Assembly: GCA_016190245.1 (NCBI GenBank)
Contig: JACPQY010000040.1
Location: forward strand, 1 to 64,000
Length of the DNA stretch: 64,000 nucleotides
Origin: Nitrospirota bacterium
GTDB taxonomy: Bacteria > JACPQY01
Direction: 5' to 3'
Shown: in pieces, positions 1 to 8,294 of the stretch
Numbering within the stretch: the stretch's first letter is position 1
How the letters are laid out: each line of letters starts with the position of its first letter
The notes under the pieces: model-generated
The model's input: the letters and a program-made list of their open reading frames with translations, nothing else
What the model was told of the DNA's origin: nothing
The model's database searches: none
Position numbers and translations under genes: made by a program

Positions 1-158
1 GTCAATTCCCTGACGAATCTTGGACGGCTCACACGCCTTCGCTCCTTCACCCCCGGTTGTCCCCATCATCCCATTCGTCAGGTCCATCGATTTACTTTAA
101 AAGACTTTGGTAAGAGGGCTTAGAAACTGGCCTTTGGCATGTTTCCGCGGATCGTTCG

Positions 159-229
159 GACGCACCCGTGAAGGGTGCGGCTACCACACCTCTAGGCTTG
201 CGGGAGGTAGTCGCGGGCTTCAGCCCGCG
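159..229. repeat. Palindromic repeat, family A, copy 1
   Basis: Two adjacent hairpins. The first is built on GCACCC..GGGTGC (about 162-178) and is followed by GGCTACC; the second is GCGGGCTTCAGCCCGC (about 212-228). A related copy sits at 6729-6781 on the other strand, and partial relatives occur at 15930-16042 and 54151-54221. The rest of 1-332 shows no convincing gene; it lies downstream of the last gene of the minus-strand respiratory train. Confidence 0.75.
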
Positions 230-332
230 TCTCGAATTTCGCTTCGATCCCTTGGTGGATGAGCTTGGCGGGAAATTCCTAAGATTACGATTGTCCATGG
301 TGTTAGGGTCTGAAAAACCTGCCAAAGACCAG

Positions 333-1115
333 CTAGAAATCGTGGCAGGCGTCGCCGTTGCAGCCTTCGTCTTCGATGACTTCCCCGTGCTCTTCGCGGT
401 TAATGTGGCACTGTTTGCAGAACCGGCCCGCAGGGAGGTGCTGGTCTTCGACGTGAGTTTCCTTGTAGTCCTTGTGGCAGCCGCCGCATTCCGTGCGAAC
501 GAGGTGGACATGCTTGGGCGGCTGCACGGTATCCTCGGGATGGCAGGTGTCGCAGGTCTCCTTGGTGCGGACGTGACAGCCGGACCCCATGCAGGCGTCC
601 ATGTGCGGCCGGTTGGTCGGTTCCGCCGCGCTGTCGTGCTCGATCGTGTAGTGGCAGTCCGGGCACATCATCTCCTCGAACTTCACGTGAAGCTCGTGGT
701 TCATGATGATCTTCTTCTCGTTGTGCTTGTACTCGAGCTCCTTCTTGTCCGGGACGTTCGGGTGACAGCGAACGCAGTTCTCGTGAACGCGCTGCCGGTC
801 GGAGTCCAGGAAGGCGTGCTCGCCGATCTTGGCGGGGATGGGGAGTACCGCGTGGATCTTGCCGTGGCACTCGACACAGGAGACCTCCCCGAAGCTCGGA
901 TGCACCTTGGATTTCTTCGACACGTCCCGTGTCTCTCCCGTGCTGTGGCACGAGAGGCAGTTGTAGTGGCTCTGCTGATACTCGGACAGCCCCAAACCAC
1001 CGAGCACTGTGGCGGCAGCGCCCAGTCCCGCGATACCGGCCAGATTGCGGATGCTCATGGGCGGAATCTTCAGACTCCGCGCGCGATCGATCAGGGCCTT
1101 GAGACGTGGATTCAC
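333..1115 (-). CDS. Membrane-anchored NapC/NirT-like multihaem cytochrome c (up to 9 haems)
   Basis: This 260-residue protein begins at a GTG and has an N-terminal membrane anchor (about residues 20-43), like NapC/NrfH quinol-linked cytochromes. Seven CXXCH haem motifs are visible at Cys 53, 80, 114, 151, 188, 210 and 233. Two CX4CH motifs, at 175 and 252, could add two more haems; CX4CH haem sites are known from tetrahaem cytochrome c3. The gene starts 4 nt after the stop of the molybdoprotein gene, so it is the last member of that operon. I infer that it passes electrons between membrane quinones and periplasmic partners. Exact haem number depends on whether the CX4CH sites are loaded. Alternative in-frame start: Met20. 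Confidence 0.85.
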   Translation of the reverse strand: MNPRLKALIDRARSLKIPPMSIRNLAGIAGLGAAATVLGGLGLSEYQQSHYNCLSCHSTGETRDVSKKSKVHPSFGEVSCVECHGKIHAVLPIPAKIGEHAFLDSDRQRVHENCVRCHPNVPDKKELEYKHNEKKIIMNHELHVKFEEMMCPDCHYTIEHDSAAEPTNRPHMDACMGSGCHVRTKETCDTCHPEDTVQPPKHVHLVRTECGGCHKDYKETHVEDQHLPAGRFCKQCHINREEHGEVIEDEGCNGDACHDF

Positions 1116-1119
1116 GGAC

Positions 1120-3480
1120 CTAGTCCACCAGGAAGAAGAGGTACTTCTCCACGAAGCCGGGCTCTTCCTTCGATCTGATCTTCGAGACCATCACCGCCGT
1201 GTCCTGCCACGCCACGCCCCCGCCCGCGCGGTCCACGCGCGCGGCGATCAAGGGGTTGACGTGGGTCCCGTTGCCCTCTTTCTCCCACCATAGAAGGACG
1301 GTCTCGGGGTTCGTGCTCTTGAACGCCTTGCCCCTGGCCACGTGTCCGTAGCCCCAATGTCCGCAATTGTCGGAGATGGCCACGACCTTCGGATGGATGC
1401 CCTCCAAGAGGAGCACTTCGCCCTGCACGGAGCCTTGGCGGGACAGAACCTCGATCACGTCGCCGGTCTGGAGCCCCATGGCTTGTCCGGTTGAGCGGTT
1501 GATCACGATCGGGTTGCGATGCACCAACTCGGAGAGTTTGAGGGAGTTGGCCGTGTGGTAGTGGGTGTGAACGTTCCACTGGTACGTGATCAGGGCGAGG
1601 TGAGTGGGCTTCATGTCGCGGTAGACGTCAATCGGCTCATACGTCGGCAGCGGATTGAGTCCCATCGCCTCGAGCCGCGAGGAGTAGATCTCGAACTTGC
1701 CGGACGGCGTGTCGAATCCGTCTTTCTTGTACCGGGCGTAGTCGGGCTTGGCCTCGAGGTCCTTCCAGAACCCTTTCTGGACCAGGTAATCGAGCCCGCC
1801 GGCCTTCTGGAGCGCCCCGATTTCGGAGACCTGCTCGAAGAGATAGTCCTCGGGGTCGAAGGTGAAGTACTGGGTCATCGCGCCGCCAAGGTGCTCGGCC
1901 AGTTCGATGAGGAGGTCCATGATGGGTTTCGACTCTCCGCGGGGCTGAACGACGGGCTGTCGGAGGCCGACGAAGGGCACCATCTCCATGGATGGTGGCG
2001 ATTCGAGTTCCCAACGCTCGAGGTAGGTGGAGGCGGGAAGAACGAGATCGGCCAGTTCCGCCGTTTCGGTCATGTGACTGTCGATCGCAGCGTGGAAGGG
2101 GAGCCGCGTCTCATCTTTGAAGAAGGCGAGGACTTCCTCTGTTTGGGGGCACTCGTACGCCGGGTTCCCCATGTAGGTGAACCACACGGCCACGGGCGGA
2201 GTCTTGTCCTTTCTCTTCGCGAACTCGGAGAAGACTCCGTAGGTGGATTCGCGGCCGCTGCGGGAGTCGAAGAACGGGCTCTTCACGGTGGGGCGGGGCG
2301 GGATGGGCTTGGGCTCGCTGAAGGCGTAGGTGCGCGGCAGGCAGAAGCCTCCGAGGGCGTCCACGCGACCGGTCACCGCATTAAGGAGCATCACGCAACG
2401 CTCATTCTGAACGCCGTTCGCGTGCTTGCTCACGCCACCCGTGGAGAGCGTCGTCGCGTAGCGGCTTCGGGCAAACTCCAAGGCGAGGCGAACGACGTCC
2501 CCGGCCGATACACCGCTTTCCTTCTCGGCCCATTCCGGGGTGTAACGGGCGAGATGCTGGCGCAGTTTGTCGATGGGGTAGTTCGTCCACTGCCGGAGAA
2601 ACGCCTCGTCGTGGAGGTTCTCCTTCATGATGACGTTGGCCATGGCGAGCGCGATGAGGCCGTCCGTCCCGGGGAAGGGGGCGAGCCACTCGTCGCTCCG
2701 CCCGGCCGTCTGGCTGCACCGGGGGTCGAAGGTCACGAGCTTGGCGCCGTAGTGCACCTGCCGCTTCACGATCTTCGTGAGGCGGCCTTCCGTGAGGCGC
2801 TGGACGAAACTCGTGCGCAGGTAGTGGGCCTCGTAGGGGTTGGCGCCGAAGTTCAGGATGTACTCCGTGTTCACGACGTCGGCCACCTCGACCGGCACGC
2901 CCCACGTCATCTCCTGGGCGAGACGCTTGTTCTGGTTGGTGAGCCCGGCGTGGACGAGAGCATGGGGGGAGCCGAAGGCGTGGACGAACCGCTCCGTGAA
3001 GCGCTGCGTCGTGATGTCCCGGCTGCTGTAGAAGAAGAACTTCTCAGGCGTCTTGGCGGCCCAGAGCGCATGGAGTTTTTCGACGAGCACCTGGTAGGCT
3101 TCGTCCCACGTGATCGTTCTCCATTTCCCTTCGCCGCGGGCGCCCACGCGCATCTGGGGTTGGAGGATGCGCTCGGGGTCGTAGAGGATGTCCTTGGCTG
3201 CGTGGCCCTTCGCGCACATGCGCCCCAGCGAGTTGGGGTGGTTGGGGTTGCCGCCGACCTTGGCCAGGGAGCCGTCCGCAGAATACCCGATGATGCCGCA
3301 TCGGGCGTAGCAGTTCAGGCACGTGCTGTAGGTGTTGCGGTGGAACCGCTGCGTTGTGCGGCTGACGCTCCGGCCGCCCATCTTGAGCTCCATCGGCTCC
3401 GCCGCGAGCGGGCAGAGCGTGGCCCCGGCGGCGATCGCGCCGGTGGTGCGGATGAAATCGCGTCGGGTGACTTTGCCCAT
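1120..3480 (-). CDS. Tat-exported molybdopterin oxidoreductase, PsrA/PhsA-like catalytic subunit
   Basis: A 786-residue member of the DMSO reductase superfamily. A twin-arginine signal (TRRDFIRTTG, residues 5-14) points to export. Cys54, Cys57, Cys61 and Cys89 form the [4Fe-4S] site typical of the N-terminus. Length and the NrfD plus four-cluster FeS partners resemble polysulfide, thiosulfate, tetrathionate or arsenate reductases. One oddity: the stretch where those enzymes carry the Cys ligand to Mo (after GSP170-172, around HAGLT 177-181) has no cysteine, nor any between residues 125 and 200. The substrate therefore cannot be assigned, and the protein could even be catalytically altered. 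The gene sits 1 nt from the upstream NrfD stop, implying translational coupling. Confidence 0.85.
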   Translation of the reverse strand: MGKVTRRDFIRTTGAIAAGATLCPLAAEPMELKMGGRSVSRTTQRFHRNTYSTCLNCYARCGIIGYSADGSLAKVGGNPNHPNSLGRMCAKGHAAKDILYDPERILQPQMRVGARGEGKWRTITWDEAYQVLVEKLHALWAAKTPEKFFFYSSRDITTQRFTERFVHAFGSPHALVHAGLTNQNKRLAQEMTWGVPVEVADVVNTEYILNFGANPYEAHYLRTSFVQRLTEGRLTKIVKRQVHYGAKLVTFDPRCSQTAGRSDEWLAPFPGTDGLIALAMANVIMKENLHDEAFLRQWTNYPIDKLRQHLARYTPEWAEKESGVSAGDVVRLALEFARSRYATTLSTGGVSKHANGVQNERCVMLLNAVTGRVDALGGFCLPRTYAFSEPKPIPPRPTVKSPFFDSRSGRESTYGVFSEFAKRKDKTPPVAVWFTYMGNPAYECPQTEEVLAFFKDETRLPFHAAIDSHMTETAELADLVLPASTYLERWELESPPSMEMVPFVGLRQPVVQPRGESKPIMDLLIELAEHLGGAMTQYFTFDPEDYLFEQVSEIGALQKAGGLDYLVQKGFWKDLEAKPDYARYKKDGFDTPSGKFEIYSSRLEAMGLNPLPTYEPIDVYRDMKPTHLALITYQWNVHTHYHTANSLKLSELVHRNPIVINRSTGQAMGLQTGDVIEVLSRQGSVQGEVLLLEGIHPKVVAISDNCGHWGYGHVARGKAFKSTNPETVLLWWEKEGNGTHVNPLIAARVDRAGGGVAWQDTAVMVSKIRSKEEPGFVEKYLFFLVD

Positions 3481-3481
3481 C

Positions 3482-4396
3482 TCAGTGCAGCGGAATGCTT
3501 TGGCCCGCGTACACGACCGTCAGACGCATCGCGTAGATCCCGACCAGCACGAAGGCCGAGGCGACGTTGGCCGCCGCAAGCGAGCCCTTGAACGGCCGCA
3601 TGAAAATCAGGAACAAGGGGATCACGCTCCCCAGCACGATCTCGATCCCCACGAAGAGGAGCTTGAACTGGCCCTTGAGGAGCAGATCCACCACGTAGTA
3701 TTCCTCGGCCTTGGAGGTGAGCAGCACGAGGATGTCGTTCGAGATCAGAAAGAGGTCCACCACGATTGTAGCGCCGAGGAACTTCACGAGGTTCAGGATG
3801 AGCCCCTTCTCGATCGCGATTTCCTGGGGGGGGCGCTTCCTTGCCGTGACCTTGTTGTAGATCGACGAGGCGATCACCATCAGCGCGAAACCGGACACCA
3901 TCGCGGACACGAGGAAGAGCGTGGGCATGAGCGCCGTGCTCCACAGGGGCCGTCCCTTCCCGAGGGCGAGGATGAAACCCGTGTACCCGTGGACGCAGAC
4001 GGCCAGGGGGATGCCGATGATGCCGAGGGTCTTGGCCGCCTTCTGGTTCCCCGTGAACAGGGCCCAGGCATAGATGACGGCATTGAGCGGGTAGGAGGTG
4101 AGGAGAAAGGTGCCGTACGTGATCGGTGAGGTCATCTGGAGGTAGATGAACAGGTACCAGAAGCGCGTCGGCTGCTCGAGATCTATGACTAGGAAGATCG
4201 GCGCGATCACGAGCGCAACGGGGGCCATCACGGCACCGATTTTCCCGAGCGGTTTGTACTCGACCTTGCCGCCGACGACGGCGATGACGGAGATCACGAA
4301 GGATCCGGCGGAGATCCCCGTCAGGTAGAAGTAGGTCGCTATCTCCTTCCCCAGCGGGATGACGTTCGGCGTGTCGAAGAGCGTCCGGACTTCCAC
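3482..4396 (-). CDS. NrfD/PsrC-type integral membrane subunit
   Basis: A 304-residue hydrophobic protein with about eight to nine membrane segments and no haem or FeS motifs, matching the NrfD/PsrC family. These proteins bind quinone/quinol and anchor a periplasmic FeS-molybdenum enzyme. It sits between the FeS subunit (stop 2 nt before its start) and the molybdoprotein (1 nt after its stop), the usual order for a Psr-like complex, so the three genes almost certainly encode one complex. Quinol oxidation or reduction at the membrane is inferred from family knowledge. Confidence 0.88.
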   Translation of the reverse strand: MEVRTLFDTPNVIPLGKEIATYFYLTGISAGSFVISVIAVVGGKVEYKPLGKIGAVMAPVALVIAPIFLVIDLEQPTRFWYLFIYLQMTSPITYGTFLLTSYPLNAVIYAWALFTGNQKAAKTLGIIGIPLAVCVHGYTGFILALGKGRPLWSTALMPTLFLVSAMVSGFALMVIASSIYNKVTARKRPPQEIAIEKGLILNLVKFLGATIVVDLFLISNDILVLLTSKAEEYYVVDLLLKGQFKLLFVGIEIVLGSVIPLFLIFMRPFKGSLAAANVASAFVLVGIYAMRLTVVYAGQSIPLH

Positions 4397-4398
4397 GA

Positions 4399-5055
4399 TC
4401 AGGCCTCCTGTGCCCTCTGCCAGGTCTTGAGAGCGTCTGCGGCGTCAAGGTCCAGGCCCACGTAGAACACGCGCGGCTCCGTGCCCATCTCGGGCTTAAG
4501 CACGCTCACGGGCTCGGTGGCGAGTATCTGCGAAACCTCGCTTGACGGGTCGTTCATGTCTCCGAAAATCCTCGCCCGCCCGATGCAGGTCTCCACGCAC
4601 GCGGGCACGAGCCCGTTATCCACCCGATGGTGACAAAACGTGCACTTCTGGACGTACTTCTTGAGTGGGTTCACATAGCGCACGCCGTAGGGGCACGACG
4701 CAATGCAGTACTTGCAGCCGATGCAGCGGTGTTGGTCGATCATGACGATGCCGTCTTCCCGCTGATAGGTGGCCTGCACGGGGCAGTTGAGAAGGCAGAT
4801 CGGCTTTACGCAGTTATTGCAGAGAATAGGGACGAACGACCGCGAGACGTGGGGATACTTCCCTTTCTCGACGACCTTTACCCAGGTGCGGTACACGCCC
4901 GGCGGGACGTTGTTCTCTTCCTTGCAGGCGACCGTGCACGACTGGCAGCCGATGCAGCGGCGCAGGTCGATGACCATGGCATACCGCTTCTTCTGCGGGG
5001 CCTCGTGCCCGGCGCTTCCCCGCTCGGGCACAAAGGTACCTTCCCCGGTTGCCAT
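4399..5055 (-). CDS. Four-cluster ferredoxin-type subunit (PsrB/NrfC-like)
   Basis: A 218-residue protein with four cysteine clusters of the PsrB/NrfC/DmsB kind: CIGCQSCTVAC near the N-terminus, CNNCVKPICLLNCP, CIGCKYCIASCP, and a CTFC...CVETC pair near residue 145. Such subunits wire electrons between the NrfD membrane protein and the molybdenum site. There is no signal peptide of its own; co-export with a Tat partner is usual for the family. A clear ribosome binding site (GAGGAG) lies about 8 nt before the ATG. The gene is in the centre of the respiratory operon, with the monohaem cytochrome gene 35 nt upstream. Confidence 0.9.
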   Translation of the reverse strand: MATGEGTFVPERGSAGHEAPQKKRYAMVIDLRRCIGCQSCTVACKEENNVPPGVYRTWVKVVEKGKYPHVSRSFVPILCNNCVKPICLLNCPVQATYQREDGIVMIDQHRCIGCKYCIASCPYGVRYVNPLKKYVQKCTFCHHRVDNGLVPACVETCIGRARIFGDMNDPSSEVSQILATEPVSVLKPEMGTEPRVFYVGLDLDAADALKTWQRAQEA

Positions 5056-5090
5056 GCCCAGACTCCTCGCCTCTCGGGAAGGGCTCGGCC

Positions 5091-5519
5091 CTACTCCTTT
5101 TCCTCTTCCTCGCCTTCTTCTTCTACGCCTTCTTCCTCGGGTGAGAGCTCGATCTTGGTTTTCTTCAGCGCCAGCCAGTCGGCAAGGCCCTTGAGCTCTT
5201 CCTCAGTACCCTTGAACTTCTTCTTATGTTTGACTTCGGTCCCCTTCTTGTACCGCGAGTCTTTCTTCTGTTCCTTCTTCAGCCACTTCACGATCCACGC
5301 CGCATCGTGATCGAGGCCGACGCCTGATAGGTCGGGGCCCTTTTTCGTCTTGCCGGTCTTCTTGCTGATCTGCTTCTCGATTTTCTCCGCTTTCACGGAG
5401 TGGCAGCCGTCGCACTTACCTTTGAGGAACAGGTCCTTGCCCGCGTCCGCGCGCGCGCTGGCCATCCAGGCGGGGGAAACGAGCGCGAAAGCAATCAGGA
5501 CCGCGATGACTCTGGACAT
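5091..5519 (-). CDS. Lysine-rich monohaem cytochrome c with acidic tail (copy 1)
   Basis: A 142-residue secreted cytochrome: signal peptide ending near ASARA, one haem motif (CDGCH) early in the mature protein, and a lysine-dense middle (KKTGKTKKGPDLSGVG, later KHKKKFKG). The C-terminus is an unusual run of Glu. The ATG at 5519 was chosen because an AGGAGG site precedes it and the signal peptide begins there; the frame stays open upstream without meaning. It is a paralogue of the gene at 9544-9978. I infer a soluble periplasmic electron shuttle for the bc-type or Psr-like complex; the charge pattern suggests docking by electrostatics. Confidence 0.85.
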   Translation of the reverse strand: MSRVIAVLIAFALVSPAWMASARADAGKDLFLKGKCDGCHSVKAEKIEKQISKKTGKTKKGPDLSGVGLDHDAAWIVKWLKKEQKKDSRYKKGTEVKHKKKFKGTEEELKGLADWLALKKTKIELSPEEEGVEEEGEEEEKE

Positions 5520-5673
5520 CCTTGGGCCTCCTTTCTGAGGGCTTGCCGAGGGGCGGCACCGGAACCGGCTGGCTCCGAAGGCGACAAGAGAGGGTCGTGC
5601 GCGTGTCGTCCCTGGCGGTGTAAAACTGACCATCGTCTGGGCGCTATCTTGATCCGGGGAAAGGCAGGGGGAT

Positions 5674-5687
5674 ATGACCGCGATCAC
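5674..5687. promoter_or_regulatory. Possible FNR/HcpR-type site (imperfect)
   Basis: ATGACCGCGATCAC resembles the TGAC-N4-GTCA palindromes at 12.0-12.9 kb with one mismatch. It lies about 155 nt before the monohaem cytochrome gene at 5519. Regulation by a CRP/FNR-family protein is inference only. Confidence 0.3.
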
Positions 5688-5772
5688 CCTTTTCGACTTG
5701 ACGTTACGCAGATTTCGACCGGTTCAGGCCGCGCGGCTCAGGCCCCGAGTGGTCCCGCACATGAGATCGCCG

Positions 5773-5876
5773 CGCCCCTTTCCGCCTGTGGCGGACTCGC
5801 GATCACGAGGGAGGGTGTCACTGCGATCCGCCAGTCCGCCGTGGCGGACCAGCCGGCGGAGAAGCAATCGCGAAGG
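5773..5876. repeat. Palindromic repeat, family B long form, copy 1
   Basis: About 100 bp containing two hairpins, TCCGCCTGTGGCGGA (5781-5795) and TCCGCCGTGGCGGA (5835-5848), joined by a TCGCGATCACG...GTGACTGCGATCC-like middle. Its reverse complement nearly matches 12685-12777, differing mostly in the centre. It fills much of the 370-nt gap between two cytochrome genes; no gene is visible in that gap. Confidence 0.75.
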
Positions 5877-5889
5877 TTAATGCTCCGCC

Positions 5890-6807
5890 CTACTCCCCCA
5901 GCGATTTCCTGGCGAAGTGCATCCCCAGCGCGCCCAGCAGGAGGAAGGCCGTGAGCACCCCCCCCGCTAGCCTGCGGCGCGACAACACGCCCTCCTGCTC
6001 GCCGATCTTGTTCGAAAGGAGCTCGGTGTCCTTGCCCACCGTCTCGGCGATCCGGATCACTTCATCCAGATCCAGGATGTGGCTCAGCCGGTGGAAGAGG
6101 TTGCGCTGGGCAAAGTGGGTCTGATCGAGAGACCGGACGTCCATCCCTTCCGACTTCAGCAGATGGATCCTGTTCTCGAGGGCTAGGAGCTTGTCTTCGG
6201 TGGCGGTCATGGCCACCTTGATCCGTTTCGACCGCTCGTACTTGTGACATTCGCTGCACGTCTTCTCGTTGATGAGGTCGAGCGTGGCCTCCTTGATCAG
6301 ATGCGCACCGTGACAGGTGGTGCAGACCGGCCGTTTTTCTTTTTTCGTGAGCCAGTGCTTGCTCTTCATGTAGTTCTCGTGGACGGCAATGTGACACTCG
6401 CCGCACACGCCGGGGATATCGTCATCCGCCGGGGCGCCGATGAACTCCGCGTCCTCCTCGTCGTGCGCCTCCTCCTCGTCTTTGCCGATGGGACTGCCCC
6501 CATGGCAATCGTTGCACATGATCGAGTTCTCGTGGTGGATGCTCTGTCTCCATTCCTTCGGGGGCTTGGCGAGGTTCTCGTCCTCCTCCTCCTGTTCGAG
6601 GTGGCAGCGCACGCACTCGTTCTCGGGCGCCGTGGCTCCCTCCGCGCGAGCCGATCCCGGCATCCATGCGAGGACCGCCCATGCAGCGACTGCAGCCAAG
6701 GCAACTACCCAGCTATCCCCCCTCTGGTGGGCGCACGCTTCAGGGTGCGTCTGCTTCGCGGCCTGAAGGCCGCGGCTACCACGATTGGAGGTTCGATACG
6801 CGCTCAT
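5890..6807 (-). CDS. Membrane-anchored pentahaem cytochrome c
   Basis: A 305-residue protein with five CXXCH motifs (Cys 65, 98, 135, 162, 184), a hydrophobic export segment at about 33-55, a helical haem-free region, and a C-terminal membrane helix (about 278-296). The ATG overlaps the cytochrome b stop as ATGA, so the two are translationally coupled; this cytochrome probably accepts electrons from the Rieske/cytochrome b pair in place of cytochrome c1. Residues 10-31, before the signal segment, are encoded by a palindromic repeat (family A), so the signal is unusually far from the start. The region between the haem motifs is rich in Glu and Asp. Confidence 0.85.
   Translation of the reverse strand: MSAYRTSNRGSRGLQAAKQTHPEACAHQRGDSWVVALAAVAAWAVLAWMPGSARAEGATAPENECVRCHLEQEEEDENLAKPPKEWRQSIHHENSIMCNDCHGGSPIGKDEEEAHDEEDAEFIGAPADDDIPGVCGECHIAVHENYMKSKHWLTKKEKRPVCTTCHGAHLIKEATLDLINEKTCSECHKYERSKRIKVAMTATEDKLLALENRIHLLKSEGMDVRSLDQTHFAQRNLFHRLSHILDLDEVIRIAETVGKDTELLSNKIGEQEGVLSRRRLAGGVLTAFLLLGALGMHFARKSLGE
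6729..6781. repeat. Palindromic repeat, family A, copy 2, inside a reading frame
   Basis: Hairpins GCGGCCTTCAGGCCGC and GCACCCTGAAGCGTGC (minus strand reading) match the architecture of 159-229. The element lies in frame near the 5' end of the pentahaem cytochrome gene, between the start codon and the signal segment. Confidence 0.7.
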
Positions 6808-7856
6808 GACAGGTGCCCCCAGACGGTCAGTCCGATGAATCCAGCAAGAGAGGCAACCACGACGGCCAGGAAGAGAGGGCGCTTGAGCGGTCGGCGCTCC
6901 TGGCCGCGGTCGAGGAACGGCAAGAGGAGAAGCAGGGCCCCTCCCAGTCCCTGCAGCCCGATCCCGAGGAACTCGTTCGGGACGACCTTGAGGAGCTGGT
7001 AGTTGGCCAGAAAGTACCACTCGGGTTTGATGTGGGGCGGCGTGAAGAGCGGGTCGGCCGGCTCCATCGCGTCGGGCGGGAAGCTGATCTGGGGAACGAA
7101 GAAGACGCCCACGAAGAGGACCGCCAGGAAGAAATAGCTCGCGCGCATGTCCTCAAGGACAAAGTGGGGGAAGAAAGGCACTTTCTTCACCTGCTCTTTC
7201 GGAATTCCGGGAGGCGCGGAGATCCCCACCCGCCTCATGAGGAAGAGGTGGGCGGCCACGATGAACGTGAAGAGCGGCGGCAGAACCGAGACATGGAGGG
7301 CGTAGAAACGGCCGAGGGTCGTCTGATCCACGCGGTCTCCCCCTCGGAGCCAGCGCACCATGTCGTCCCCGATGATGGGGACGGAGCCCGCGGAGTTCGT
7401 GGCCACGGTGGTGGCCCAGTACGAGAGTTGGCTCCAAGGAAGAAGGTAGCCGGACAGGCAGGCAAACAGCCCGAGCCCGAAGAGGACGACCCCGCTGATC
7501 CACTGGAGTTCGCGGGGTTTCTTGTAGGAGCCCATGATGAGGACGCTGAGCATGTGCAGCATAAGGACGAGCACAAAGAGGTTGGCCGCGATCGCGTGGA
7601 TCCGCCGGATGAGCCAGCCGAAGGGGATCTTTTCGGAGAGATCCATCACGCTGTTGAAGGCGTGGGATGTCTGGGGGATGTAGTGCGTGAGGAGGAGGAT
7701 GCCCGTCGCGAACTGGATCCCGATCAGCATCAGCAGGACCGAGCCCATGGAATACCAGACGTTGAGATTGGCCGGGACCATATACCCCGTGAACTGGCTG
7801 TGGACCAGCTCGCGGTAGTGGACCCGCTCTTCGACCCAGTCGGCGATCTTGCCCAT
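6804..7856 (-). CDS. Cytochrome b of a bc-type complex
   Basis: A 350-residue polytopic protein of the cytochrome b/b6 family. The N-terminal four-helix part carries the paired haem-binding histidines (IRRIHAIAANLF and the later YALHVSVLPPLF). The C-terminal part holds the PEWYF motif (about residue 255) of the quinol oxidation site. It therefore fuses the b6 and subunit-IV parts. It follows the Rieske gene by 6 nt and overlaps the pentahaem cytochrome gene by 4 nt; the three should form a quinol:cytochrome c oxidoreductase in which a multihaem protein stands in for cytochrome c1. Confidence 0.92.
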   Translation of the reverse strand: MGKIADWVEERVHYRELVHSQFTGYMVPANLNVWYSMGSVLLMLIGIQFATGILLLTHYIPQTSHAFNSVMDLSEKIPFGWLIRRIHAIAANLFVLVLMLHMLSVLIMGSYKKPRELQWISGVVLFGLGLFACLSGYLLPWSQLSYWATTVATNSAGSVPIIGDDMVRWLRGGDRVDQTTLGRFYALHVSVLPPLFTFIVAAHLFLMRRVGISAPPGIPKEQVKKVPFFPHFVLEDMRASYFFLAVLFVGVFFVPQISFPPDAMEPADPLFTPPHIKPEWYFLANYQLLKVVPNEFLGIGLQGLGGALLLLLPFLDRGQERRPLKRPLFLAVVVASLAGFIGLTVWGHLS

Positions 7857-7862
7857 GTTCGC

Positions 7863-8294
7863 TCAGGCCTCGAAGAGGAGGATGTTGTTCTGCGCGATTT
7901 CCACGCGGTAGCGCTTGAGGGGGCGCGGCGGCGGGCCCGAGACCACGCGACCGTCCGTGCCGAATCTCGCGCCGTGGCAGGGGCAGACGATCTTTTCCTC
8001 CTGCGGCTGCCAGCGGACGATGCAACCCAGGTGCGAGCAGACGGCCTCGAAGGCCTTCCACTCCCCCCGGCTGAAGACGACGAGCGTCGGCTCGCCGAAG
8101 GCGATCCCCACGCGCGCGCCGTGCTTCTCGACGGTCTCCGCGGGGATCGCTTCGCCGTCGAGCGTGGTCAAGGTGTTGTTTCCTCGTTGCGAAGGCTTGG
8201 GAAAGAGGTACGCCACCACGGGGGCGGCGAAGGCGAGGCCCGTGAGGGATCCGATGGCCTGCGTCAACCGCGTGAAGAATCCTCTTCGATTCAT
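7863..8294 (-). CDS. Rieske iron-sulfur protein
   Basis: A 143-residue protein with an N-terminal RR-containing membrane/Tat anchor (MNRRGFFTRL) and both Rieske motifs: CSHLGC (about residue 86) and CPCHGARF (about 104), which hold the [2Fe-2S] cluster through two Cys and two His. It takes electrons from quinol at the cytochrome b site. The start overlaps the preceding pentahaem gene by 4 nt (ATGA) and the stop is 6 nt before cytochrome b. Confidence 0.95.
   Translation of the reverse strand: MNRRGFFTRLTQAIGSLTGLAFAAPVVAYLFPKPSQRGNNTLTTLDGEAIPAETVEKHGARVGIAFGEPTLVVFSRGEWKAFEAVCSHLGCIVRWQPQEEKIVCPCHGARFGTDGRVVSGPPPRPLKRYRVEIAQNNILLFEA

Noticed and set aside
1519-3591. Long open frame (690 codons) on the plus strand opposite the molybdoprotein gene
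   Set aside because: It is a codon-bias shadow: no domain, signal or ribosome binding site, and it lies fully antisense to a gene with clear motifs.
5773-5876. CRISPR array, because several short palindromes recur
   Set aside because: The repeats are dispersed over tens of kilobases, not regularly spaced, and no cas genes are present.
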